From: an uncultured Clostridia bacterium
Lineage (GTDB): Bacteria > Bacillota > Clostridia > Christensenellales > Aristaeellaceae
NCBI GenBank assembly: GCA_946626395.1
Contig: CAMOUF010000165.1
Location: 1-10,992, forward strand
Reading direction: 5' to 3'
DNA length: 10,992 nt
Positions 1 to 5,656 of this stretch are shown in pieces. Each line of letters opens with the position of its first letter. Position 1 is the first letter of the stretch. Position numbers and translations under genes: made by a program. The notes under the pieces were generated by a model that was not told the DNA's origin, ran no database searches, and was given only the letters and a program-made list of their open reading frames with translations.

Positions 1-736
1 CAACGCCGATATCCTCGGCGAACTGCTCATCGCCTACGGAAATGTAGGTGACCTTTCCGGCCGCGTCAAAGGCGGCTTCCACATACACGGGGCCGCGGAA
101 ACCTTTTTCAGAGGAAGAGAACACGCCGTCGGTGGGCTTGGCGGGCATTTCCACACCGGCAATGCCCATCACGTCGGCCTTGACGTATTTGACGATGTCA
201 TTGACACCGTTCACCACCGCGGTGGTGGTGATGGTGGCGGAGGTCAGGGCGTCCACGGTGCTTTCGGTGGGCGTTCCGCCAGCCTTGATATAGCTGATGG
301 GATAGACCTTTCCGGGGAACTGGCCGGTGAACGCAGGCTCCTTGGCGCGGGCGCCCAGGCCAGCGGTTTCAGAAAAATCCGATCCGCCCACGGTAATGCC
401 GCCGATGGTGAAGGTGTCCGGCGCGGCCTTGGTATCCACGCCTGCAATCACTTCCACCTTGCCGCCAAAACCGTTGACGGTTTTTTGGGCCACATAGCCC
501 ACGGGATTGCCGCTCTTGAGCCCGGCATAGACCCAATCCACGGTGGCTCCCTCGCCCAGGGGCAGTTCCTCAAAGGCGTCCGCTTCGGGAAGCGCTGCTT
601 TCCGGGCGTTTTCCGCCTTGATTCGGGTTTGCTGTTCGATGGGGTCCTTGGTCAGGGCGTTGGTGCCGCCCAGGGCCAGGCCCGCGACCAGGGTGATGAT
701 GAGCAGCACAGCCCAGCCGGGAAGTTGTTTCTTCAC
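1..736 (-). CDS. rnfG: RnfG/NqrC-like FMN-binding protein, C-terminus beyond the window
   Basis: This is probably the electron-carrying flavoprotein subunit of an Rnf-type (or related) membrane redox complex, anchored in the membrane with its flavin domain outside. The visible 245 residues begin with a single membrane anchor (about residues 8-24). An FMN_bind domain follows, with the loop SETAGLGARA at 122-131 and the covalent-FMN motif DALTSAT at 162-168. T168 is the predicted FMN-linked threonine, and a serine (S166) stands where the family usually has the G of SGAT. A second, similar domain seems to start near residue 213, with VGDEQFAEDIGV at 234-245 mirroring the first loop, so the protein probably carries tandem FMN_bind domains. 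The GTG start at 734-736 has AGGAGG ten bases upstream and leads straight into the anchor. It is the third gene of the apbE operon, and ApbE is the enzyme that would attach its FMN. The family call is firm. RnfG as opposed to another FMN_bind protein is inferred from the anchor and the neighbours, since no other rnf gene is visible. Confidence 0.82.
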   Translation of the reverse strand, partial: MKKQLPGWAVLLIITLVAGLALGGTNALTKDPIEQQTRIKAENARKAALPEADAFEELPLGEGATVDWVYAGLKSGNPVGYVAQKTVNGFGGKVEVIAGVDTKAAPDTFTIGGITVGGSDFSETAGLGARAKEPAFTGQFPGKVYPISYIKAGGTPTESTVDALTSATITTTAVVNGVNDIVKYVKADVMGIAGVEMPAKPTDGVFSSSEKGFRGPVYVEAAFDAAGKVTYISVGDEQFAEDIGV

Positions 737-746
737 TTGGTTCTGT

Positions 747-752
747 CCTCCT
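747..752 (-). promoter_or_regulatory. Ribosome binding site of the rnfG-like gene
   Basis: A perfect AGGAGG on the minus strand lies ten bases before the GTG codon at 734-736. It decides this non-ATG start, because no suitable ATG exists in the frame. Confidence 0.75.
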
Positions 753-758
753 ATCTCC

Positions 759-837
759 GTTTCCCTTGGGAAACACAGTTTCTTGGTAAGGGATTGATTC
801 CCGCTTTTTGCGGGAAAAGGGCTGACGCTCAGCCCTT
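759..837 (-). other. Cluster of three hairpins between the NusG-II and rnfG-like genes
   Basis: Three perfect inverted repeats lie in the 112-base gap. At 817-837, AAGGGCTGA pairs with TCAGCCCTT around a three-base loop (9 bp). At 798-816, TTCCCGC pairs with GCGGGAA around a five-base homopolymer loop (7 bp). At 759-774, GTTTCC pairs with GGAAAC around four bases (6 bp). Read on the minus strand, the first hairpin is followed by only about four T residues, so it is at best a weak or partial terminator. The cluster could reduce transcription into the rnfG-like gene, act as an RNA processing or stability element, or be a small repeat element. The pairing is seen directly. The role is inference. 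Confidence 0.5.
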
Positions 838-848
838 GGGAACAAAGG

Positions 849-1385
849 TTAAATATCCGGCGCGTTGGGATCCGGCGTGGCGGAAGGCACCACCAGCTCC
901 AGCTGCAGTTGATGGGGCAGACAGTACACACAGGGGCCCAGAATCCGCTGCTGCCGGTTGTCCAGCGTTACGGTTCCCTCGCCTACGCAAAGCTGATTGT
1001 CGCAGGTGGAGGAGGCCATATAATAGCCGTTTGGCAAAAGATGAATCACGTTCACGATGCCGCTGCCCTGATCCACCGTCACATCCCGCTCTTCCCCCAA
1101 GGGTTCGATGCCGTAAATCGCTCCGTTCAGAATAATGAACACATACCCTTCCGCCAGCTCGTTTTCACCCTTTTCCGTGGGGGCGGCGGAGGGGCCTGAT
1201 TCCGCAGAGGACATTGGCGCGGGGGTCTGCGTTGGCAGGGCCGCTATTTTTTCCAGCATCTCATCCGGGGATATTTTTCCGTCCTTCATGGTCTGGGACA
1301 GGATGAGAAGCCCCAGGGCCAGCACGGCGATCACCGCGACAACGATCAGGTTGACAGCCTTTCGATTGTTTTTTTTCTCCGTCAT
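849..1385 (-). CDS. NusG-domain-II membrane-anchored protein with four cysteines
   Basis: This 178-residue protein has a short cytoplasmic N-terminus, one membrane segment (about 11-30), a low-complexity Pro/Ala/Ser linker (50-70) and a NusG domain II fold at about 76-168. The domain is recognised by C128-x4-C133 followed by CVYCLPHQL at 152-160, which matches the family pattern of C..C plus a CLP[NH] turn. The usual family has three cysteines and this one has a fourth (C152), making a C-x2-C pair. Proteins of this kind lie beside ApbE, FMN_bind proteins and Gx-transporter genes in Firmicutes redox loci (recalled, including the Listeria extracellular electron transfer locus), but their biochemical role is not settled. 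They are not transcription factors despite the domain name. The start at 1383-1385 was chosen over an upstream in-frame ATG because it has GGAGG five bases away and leads into the anchor. The gene follows apbE by 11 bases and is probably co-translated with it. Confidence 0.8.
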   Translation of the reverse strand: MTEKKNNRKAVNLIVVAVIAVLALGLLILSQTMKDGKISPDEMLEKIAALPTQTPAPMSSAESGPSAAPTEKGENELAEGYVFIILNGAIYGIEPLGEERDVTVDQGSGIVNVIHLLPNGYYMASSTCDNQLCVGEGTVTLDNRQQRILGPCVYCLPHQLQLELVVPSATPDPNAPDI

Positions 1386-1396
1386 CCCGTCCTCCC

Positions 1397-2548
1397 TCAG
1401 CGCCCCCGCAGGGACCTGGCGTAATCGGCCATGCCCTCGGTGGCTTCGACAGTGCCGTCGGGCAGCACCCACATGACTTCCACGCCCTCCAGGCTATCTG
1501 CCAGTTTTCGCCCGTCCTCATAAGAAAGCACGAACAGGGCGGTGCTCAAAAAGTCGGCCAGGACGGAACTGTCGCACAGGATGGTCACGGACAGCATTTT
1601 CCGGGATGGCATCAGGGTTTCCGGATCGATGATATGATGATACCGCTCCCCGTCCACCACATAGTAGCGCCAGTAATCCCCACTGGTAACGACGGTTTTG
1701 TCGTGCACATCCAGCACGTCCAAGACTCCGCCGCTGCCCACTTCAGTGCTGTGCTTGGGATCCTGGACGCCCACGGCCCAGGCGGCCCGGCCGTCCAGAG
1801 GCGGCTGGCCCGCGTACACGTTGCCACCCAGGCTCAGCAGGAAGGAGGGCATGACGGAATACAGATAATCCGCGATGGCGTCGGCGGCATAGCCTTTGGC
1901 CACCGCGCCGATGTCCAGGGTCAGGGCGGGATCGGAAAAGAACACGGTATGTTTTTCCTCGTCCAGGGTCACCTGATCAAAGCTGACGTGCTGGCTGGCG
2001 GATTGTAAATCTTCCATGGGAGGAAGCTGGGCGGCGTCGGGATTTTTGGTGCCCGCGTCCCGGTATTCATGCCAGATGGAGAGCACCGCGCCCATGGCCA
2101 CGTTGGTTTCCCGCAAGCCCGCTTCCCATTGTTCTTTGCACCAGGAAAGCAGATCAAAGAGCGGCTCGGGGATTTCCACCGGCTCCTGGGCGGCGTAGCG
2201 GTTCACGTAGTACAGATTATGGAGCCCTTCGTATTCATTGTAGCCGTCAAAAATATGATCGAATTCCCGCAGACGGCGCACCGCCTCATCGGCGATGGCA
2301 TCAAATTCTGCCTGTTCTTTGGCGAAGCCGATCAGGGAAATCACCGTGTCGAACACGGACATATCCGTGCGGGTAAATTTATGCCATGGAGACTCTTCAG
2401 CCGAAGCGTCGGCAGGCGGCGGGGCGGGAGAAGCGGTGGGAACAGCAGCAGTGGGATCAGTGATGACAGACGCAGGAGCACAGCCCGTGCACAGCGTCAA
2501 AATCAACAAAAAGGAAAGAACAGCTTTGCTGATCTTTGTTTTTTTCAT
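1397..2548 (-). CDS. apbE: FAD:protein FMN transferase (ApbE), lipoprotein
   Basis: ApbE transfers FMN from FAD to a threonine of target flavoproteins such as RnfG, RnfD and NqrC/NqrB, outside the cytoplasmic membrane and with Mg2+. The 383-residue protein starts with a lipoprotein signal peptide ending LCTGC, with C23 the predicted lipidated cysteine, then a Pro/Ala-rich linker to about residue 50. Family motifs follow in order: DIGAVAKGYAAD at 212-223, SLGGNV at 239-244, SGDYWRY at 289-295, ERYHHIIDPETLMP at 301-314, and DFLST at 332-336, which fits the D-x3-T metal site. L312 stands where DPxTGxP normally has glycine. The length is slightly above the usual 330-350 residues because of the linker. 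The ATG at 2546-2548 is preferred to an in-frame GTG six codons upstream because GCGAGG sits six bases before it. It is the first gene of a leftward operon, and its likely substrate is encoded two genes downstream. Confidence 0.93.
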   Translation of the reverse strand: MKKTKISKAVLSFLLILTLCTGCAPASVITDPTAAVPTASPAPPPADASAEESPWHKFTRTDMSVFDTVISLIGFAKEQAEFDAIADEAVRRLREFDHIFDGYNEYEGLHNLYYVNRYAAQEPVEIPEPLFDLLSWCKEQWEAGLRETNVAMGAVLSIWHEYRDAGTKNPDAAQLPPMEDLQSASQHVSFDQVTLDEEKHTVFFSDPALTLDIGAVAKGYAADAIADYLYSVMPSFLLSLGGNVYAGQPPLDGRAAWAVGVQDPKHSTEVGSGGVLDVLDVHDKTVVTSGDYWRYYVVDGERYHHIIDPETLMPSRKMLSVTILCDSSVLADFLSTALFVLSYEDGRKLADSLEGVEVMWVLPDGTVEATEGMADYARSLRGR

Positions 2549-2554
2549 ACATAA

Positions 2555-2560
2555 CCTCGC
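2555..2560 (-). promoter_or_regulatory. Ribosome binding site of apbE
   Basis: GCGAGG on the minus strand lies six bases before the ATG at 2546-2548. It falls inside the reading frame that would open from the upstream GTG at 2564-2566, which argues against that longer start. Confidence 0.6.
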
Positions 2561-2582
2561 TTTCACGATGGCATGAAATCAG

Positions 2583-2612
2583 ATGCCCGCGGGGATTTGG
2601 CGCAATGGGCAT
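2583..2612 (-). other. Possible leader hairpin in the apbE 5' untranslated region
   Basis: ATGCCC (2583-2588) pairs with GGGCAT (2607-2612), and the adjoining GCG (2589-2591) pairs with CGC (2601-2603) across a three-base bulge. It would lie at the very start of the transcript from the promoter at 2627-2655. It may protect the 5' end or be regulatory. It does not resemble the FMN riboswitch. Confidence 0.3.
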
Positions 2613-2626
2613 ATATTTCTTCCTGT

Positions 2627-2655
2627 ATTATATCAAAGTTGCAAAGCCTGTACAA
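2627..2655 (-). promoter_or_regulatory. Sigma-A type promoter of the apbE operon
   Basis: On the minus strand, a -35 box TTGTAC (2650-2655) and a perfect -10 box TATAAT (2627-2632) are separated by exactly 17 bases. The predicted transcript start is near 2620, giving a leader of about 70 bases before the apbE ATG. This is the strongest promoter seen in the window. Confidence 0.75.
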
Positions 2656-2882
2656 GAGATTATTTCGTACAAATATTGCAAATTTTATATATACTTTATT
2701 GAGAAAATTAACATAATTTTGTAACACAAATGAAACATAACGGTTTTTATCAAAAGCCTATCGAAAATGAACGGGACCGGAGTTTTAATTCAAAGAACAA
2801 ATATCTGAACAAACAAACCAATTTCTAATTTGGCGATACTGCTTTCATGTTTTATTGGGTGAAAATCTTGCTCTCTTGGGCC
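2656..2882. other. AT-rich non-coding stretch between the divergent operons
   Basis: This stretch is clearly richer in A and T than the flanking genes and holds no convincing reading frame on either strand. No RNA gene or known riboswitch pattern was recognised. It separates the two divergent promoters and is a plausible place for upstream activator sites, but none could be named. Confidence 0.5.
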
Positions 2883-2911
2883 TTGTGGATTTTGACGGAT
2901 TCGTGTATACT
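2883..2911 (+). promoter_or_regulatory. Probable promoter of the mnhE operon
   Basis: TTGTGG (2883-2888) and TATACT (2906-2911) are 17 bases apart, giving a predicted start near 2918 and a leader of about 95 bases before mnhE. A better -35 look-alike, TTGACG at 2892-2897, overlaps it but has no -10 box at a usable distance. It is the best-spaced forward candidate before the first Mrp-like gene. Confidence 0.5.
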
Positions 2912-2917
2912 ATTTCA

Positions 2918-2932
2918 GAAACAATATGTTTC
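2918..2932. promoter_or_regulatory. Possible operator: perfect inverted repeat at the predicted start of transcription
   Basis: GAAACA and TGTTTC form a perfect 6-bp inverted repeat around the centre ATA, placed at the predicted +1 of the mnhE promoter. The position and symmetry fit a binding site for a dimeric repressor. It does not match the redox regulator Rex consensus. The repeat is seen directly; its role is inference. Confidence 0.35.
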
Positions 2933-3001
2933 CTTATATTATATGTAGAAATTTGGCAATGCGGCGGTCAATGGCTGGCACCGCCCCGCCGCGCGCCGGA
3001 A

Positions 3002-3008
3002 AGAGGAG
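3002..3008 (+). promoter_or_regulatory. Ribosome binding site of mnhE
   Basis: AGAGGAG lies four bases before the ATG at 3013-3015. It decides against the in-frame ATG at 2926, which has no such site and would add 29 residues unlike the family. Confidence 0.6.
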
Positions 3009-3012
3009 AACC

Positions 3013-3477
3013 ATGGCACTGGGGATTTTTGTGTTCTGGCTGGTGCTCAATGGCAGGTTTACCTGGGAGATCGCCGCCATCGGGGCGCTGGTGACGGCGG
3101 CGGCCTTTCTGTTTATGTGCTTTTTCTGCGATTGGTCGCTGAAAAAGGAAATGGGGCTGTACCGGGCCGGGCCCCTGGTCATCGCGTATTGCTTTACGGT
3201 GATCTGGGAAATCGTGAAGGCCAACCTGTATATGTGCCAGGTGATTTACTTGGGAGAGGCCGACGGAGTCGTGCGCACCGTGCATACCGGGCTGCAAACG
3301 CGGCTGGCGAAAATGGCCCTGGCCAACGCCATCACCCTGACCCCGGGCACCATTACCCTGGCTCTAAAGGGGGATGAACTGACCGTTCATTGCATTCGGC
3401 CCGAGCTGGCGGAAGGGCTGGATGATTTGATTTTTGAAAAGAAGCTGAAAAAAATCGAGGAGGCGTTTCATGGATAA
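3013..3477 (+). CDS. mnhE: Mrp/Mbh complex subunit E (MnhE, MbhA-like)
   Basis: This small membrane subunit belongs to Mrp-type Na+/H+ antiporters and to the sodium-translocating part of membrane-bound hydrogenases. The 154-residue protein is close to the usual length of about 160. It has membrane segments near 3-12, 18-38 and 53-72, then the family signatures WEIVKANL at 65-72 and ANAITLTPGTITL at 104-116, and a basic cytoplasmic tail. It opens the rightward operon, and its end overlaps mnhF by 8 bases, so the two are probably translationally coupled. MnhE coming first, as in mbhA, rather than after B-C-D as in standard mrp operons, is the first sign that this is an Mbh-ordered locus. Confidence 0.93.
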   Translation: MALGIFVFWLVLNGRFTWEIAAIGALVTAAAFLFMCFFCDWSLKKEMGLYRAGPLVIAYCFTVIWEIVKANLYMCQVIYLGEADGVVRTVHTGLQTRLAKMALANAITLTPGTITLALKGDELTVHCIRPELAEGLDDLIFEKKLKKIEEAFHG

Positions 3478-3784
3478 TCTGTATACGCTTCTGATGGAGG
3501 CGGCGGTGGCCATGCTGGCCCTGTGCCTGTTCGTTTGCCTGTACCGGGCGGTGCGGGGCCCGTCCACCTCGGACCGCATCGTGGCCATCAACATGACGGG
3601 CACCGTCACCATCGCCATCATTCTCTTTCTGTCCTTTCTGCTCAAGGAAGATTATCTGATGGATATCGCCCTGATTTACGCCATGCTGTCCTTCCTGGCA
3701 GTGGTGCTGCTGTGCCGCATTTATATCGGGATTCACCGGGCAAAAATGGAAAAGAAGAACCGGGAGGCGGGGAAAGATGATTGA
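3470..3784 (+). CDS. mnhF: Mrp/Mbh complex subunit F (MnhF, MbhB-like)
   Basis: This small membrane subunit lies at the cation-translocating end of Mrp and Mbh complexes. The 104 residues form three predicted helices (about 7-25, 38-58 and 62-87). The signature RGPSTSDRIVAIN is at 29-41 and includes the conserved Asp (D35). A second conserved acidic stretch, DYLMDIALIYAML, is at 61-73. A charged tail of about 15 residues follows. The gene overlaps mnhE by 8 bases at its start and mnhG by 8 bases at its end. Confidence 0.93.
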   Translation: MDNLYTLLMEAAVAMLALCLFVCLYRAVRGPSTSDRIVAINMTGTVTIAIILFLSFLLKEDYLMDIALIYAMLSFLAVVLLCRIYIGIHRAKMEKKNREAGKDD

Positions 3785-4103
3785 CATTCTTCGGCAGGTC
3801 GTTTTTGCGTTTTTTCTTTTAGCGGGCCTGTTCATTCAAATCACCGCCGTGCTGGGGGTGAACCGGTTTCGCTTTTCCATGAACCGGCTGCATCCCGCCG
3901 GGATGAGCGACACGCTGGGCCTGATGCTCATGGCGCTGGCCGCCGCGGTTTACGCGGGCTTTGAGCCGGTGACGCTGAAAATCCTGCTCATCGTGGCGCT
4001 GTTCTGGATCACCAGTCCCGTGTGCTCCCATCTGCTGGGACGGCTGATCCGGGAAACGGATGAAAAGCATTTTGAAACGGAGGCGAAAGAATGGAAGCCC
4101 TGA
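3777..4103 (+). CDS. mnhG: Mrp/Mbh complex subunit G (MnhG, MbhC-like)
   Basis: This is the third small subunit of the Mrp-like trio, with three predicted membrane helices (about 8-28, 45-61 and 66-85). The diagnostic segment FRFSMNRLHPAGMSDTLG at 31-48 corresponds to the family's R.PD.Y.RLHA....DTLG pattern, and SPVCSHLLGR at 80-89 corresponds to the usual T.PV..H...R. The 108-residue length is normal for the family. The start overlaps the end of mnhF by 8 bases, and the end overlaps the next gene by 13 bases. Confidence 0.92.
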   Translation: MIDILRQVVFAFFLLAGLFIQITAVLGVNRFRFSMNRLHPAGMSDTLGLMLMALAAAVYAGFEPVTLKILLIVALFWITSPVCSHLLGRLIRETDEKHFETEAKEWKP

Positions 4104-4360
4104 ATGTGATCCTGCTTTTATTCATGATCGTCTGCGCTGTGGCCGTGGCCCTGACGAAAAACCTGTTGGCGGCTTTGATCACCTTCATGGCCCAGGGCCT
4201 GGCCATGTCCGTGGTATGGATGCTGCTGGAAGCGCCGGATCTGGCCATTACCGAAGCGGCGGTGGGCGCGGGGGTTTCATCCATATTGATGTTCGCCGCG
4301 CTGAAAAAAATCGATGCCATCCGGGAGAAGGGAGAAGCAGATGAAGAAACAAAAGCCTGA
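4091..4360 (+). CDS. mbhD: MbhD-like DUF4040 subunit (equivalent to part of the MrpA C-terminus)
   Basis: This 89-residue, three-helix protein is equivalent to the DUF4040/MbhD domain, which in standard Mrp is fused into the C-terminal part of MrpA. The hallmark APDLAITEAAVGAG is at 48-61, with D50, T54 and E55 conserved. In Mrp and MBH structures this domain contributes to the ion path between the antiporter-like subunit and the small subunits (established for the family, not tested here). As a free-standing gene between mnhG and an MbhE/MnhB fusion, it fits MBH/MBS gene order. It overlaps mnhG by 13 bases and the next gene by 20 bases, the longest overlap in the operon. The hydrophilic, acidic tail (80-89) is not conserved. 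Confidence 0.88.
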   Translation: MEALNVILLLFMIVCAVAVALTKNLLAALITFMAQGLAMSVVWMLLEAPDLAITEAAVGAGVSSILMFAALKKIDAIREKGEADEETKA

Positions 4361-5282
4361 CTTTTTCTCCGCTTTTCATGCCTGGCTGGAATACGGCGGC
4401 AGCAGCCTGGATCGGGAAATGACGGAATCCCTGGAGAATAAACCGGAAACCGGAACTGTTGAAAGTAAAAACAAACCAAAGTCTAAAAAGAAAACGCCGC
4501 CTCAAAACAACCCGCGCCGGGCTTACGCGGATGCCTGGTGGTACCGGCTGCTGGCGCTGGCGGTGGCTGCGGCGATGATCTGGCTGCTGGCCGAAGCGGT
4601 GGCCAGGATGCCGCAGTTTGGCAATGCCGATACGCTGGCGGACAGCGAGCTGACCGAATTCTATGTGGAACATACCAAGGAAGAAACCGGGGCCATGAAC
4701 ATCGTCACCGGCATTATTCTGGATTACCGCGGGTTTGATACCCTGGGGGAATCCCACGTTCTGTTCATCGCCGTGTGTACGGTGCTGCTGATGCTGAGCA
4801 TTTATGGGGAAAAGGATGAAGAAACAAGGCTAAAAAGAAATGAAATGGAGCGTCATTTTGAGCCTGGCGACGATGTGATTCTCCAATCCGCAGCCCGGCT
4901 GCTGACACCGCTGATCTTTGTGTATGGCATTTATATCATTTTAAACGGCCATCTGTCGCCGGGCGGCGGCTTTTCCGGCGGCGCGGTGTTGGGGGCGGGG
5001 CTGATCCTGTATCAGAACGCCTTTGGCTACGAAAAAATTGAAAGATTCTTTACCTATAAAACCTTTAAATGGGTATCCGTCTGCTCCCTGCTGTTTTATT
5101 CTCTTGCCAAGGGCTACCATTTCTTTACCGGAGCCAATCACATGGACAGCCACATTTCCACCGGCGTCCCGGGCAATATCCTGTCCGGCGGGCTGCTGCT
5201 GCCGCTGAATTTCGTGGTAGGCTGCGTGGTGGCCTGCACCATGTACGCCCTGTTCACCATGTTCAGAAAGGGGGAATTTTGA
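4341..5282 (+). CDS. mnhB: Fused MbhE-MnhB subunit with a charged N-terminal extension
   Basis: This 313-residue protein has three parts. Residues 1-61 are hydrophilic, with a lysine- and proline-rich stretch near 43-60, and resemble no family part I recognise. Residues 62-155 are an MbhE-like domain (the last part of MrpA in standard Mrp) with two helices and the signature NIVTGIILDYRGFDTLGE at 120-137. Residues 178-310 are an MnhB domain with four helices and the signature GHLSPGGGFSGG at 203-214. MnhB alone is usually about 140 residues, so this is a fusion of neighbours that are separate in Thermococcus (mbhE, mbhF). The ATG at 4341 is chosen because GGGAG sits six bases upstream; an in-frame ATG at 4314 has no comparable site. 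The stop and the mnhC start share one base (TGATG). Confidence 0.9.
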   Translation: MKKQKPDFFSAFHAWLEYGGSSLDREMTESLENKPETGTVESKNKPKSKKKTPPQNNPRRAYADAWWYRLLALAVAAAMIWLLAEAVARMPQFGNADTLADSELTEFYVEHTKEETGAMNIVTGIILDYRGFDTLGESHVLFIAVCTVLLMLSIYGEKDEETRLKRNEMERHFEPGDDVILQSAARLLTPLIFVYGIYIILNGHLSPGGGFSGGAVLGAGLILYQNAFGYEKIERFFTYKTFKWVSVCSLLFYSLAKGYHFFTGANHMDSHISTGVPGNILSGGLLLPLNFVVGCVVACTMYALFTMFRKGEF

Positions 5283-5656
5283 TGCTTGGCAGGATCTATA
5301 CCCATCTGGACGGGCTGACGGCTATCGTTCTGTTCGGCGTCGGCTTTTCCCTGCTGCTGCTGGATAAAAACCTGCTGAAAAAGATCATCGGCTTTTCCAT
5401 GATGGACAGCGGCATATATCTGTTCCTGGCGTCCTACGGCTATATTGAATCCCGGCTGGCCCCTATTTACCGGGAAGGGATTTCCGACGCTTCCGCCTAT
5501 GTGAATCCCCTGCCCGCGGGGCTGGTGCTCACCGGCATCGTGGTTGGCGTGAGCGTAACGGCGGTGATGCTGGGGCTGACGGTAAGGCTGTATGAAAAGT
5601 ATCATTCCCTGGACATGGATGAAATCGCGGAAAAAATCAGGAGAGAGGGGAAATGA
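5282..5656 (+). CDS. mnhC: Mrp/Mbh complex subunit C (MnhC, NuoK-like)
   Basis: This 124-residue NuoK homologue has three helices (about 11-27, 35-52 and 77-104). The family signature NPLPAGLVLTGIVVGVSVTA is at 75-94, matching the usual DPLPQALVLTAIV pattern, and a charged tail follows from about 105. In Mrp and complex I this subunit carries buried residues that link neighbouring ion channels. The ATG overlaps the previous stop by one base, so translation almost certainly depends on termination of the upstream gene. Its own stop overlaps the following ATG in the common ATGA arrangement. Confidence 0.92.
   Translation: MLGRIYTHLDGLTAIVLFGVGFSLLLLDKNLLKKIIGFSMMDSGIYLFLASYGYIESRLAPIYREGISDASAYVNPLPAGLVLTGIVVGVSVTAVMLGLTVRLYEKYHSLDMDEIAEKIRREGK

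Noticed and set aside
485..1135. Plus-strand open frame across the NusG-II and rnfG-like genes
   Set aside because: It is antisense to two genes with clear family motifs and runs through the hairpin cluster. There is no convincing ribosome binding site.
2549..2566. In-frame GTG six codons upstream of apbE
   Set aside because: The ribosome binding site lies inside this extension, and the ATG at 2548 gives a normal lipoprotein signal peptide.
2549..2626. FMN riboswitch before apbE
   Set aside because: The leader is only about 70 bases and shows none of the conserved FMN-element segments.
2700..2735. Possible TTAACA/TGTAA regulator site in the intergenic region
   Set aside because: The half-sites do not match each other without a gap, and in sequence this AT-rich such matches are expected by chance.
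2926..3012. Upstream ATG that would extend mnhE by 29 residues
   Set aside because: The added residues do not resemble the family, the ATG overlaps the palindrome and has no ribosome binding site, whereas the ATG at 3013 has AGAGGAG.
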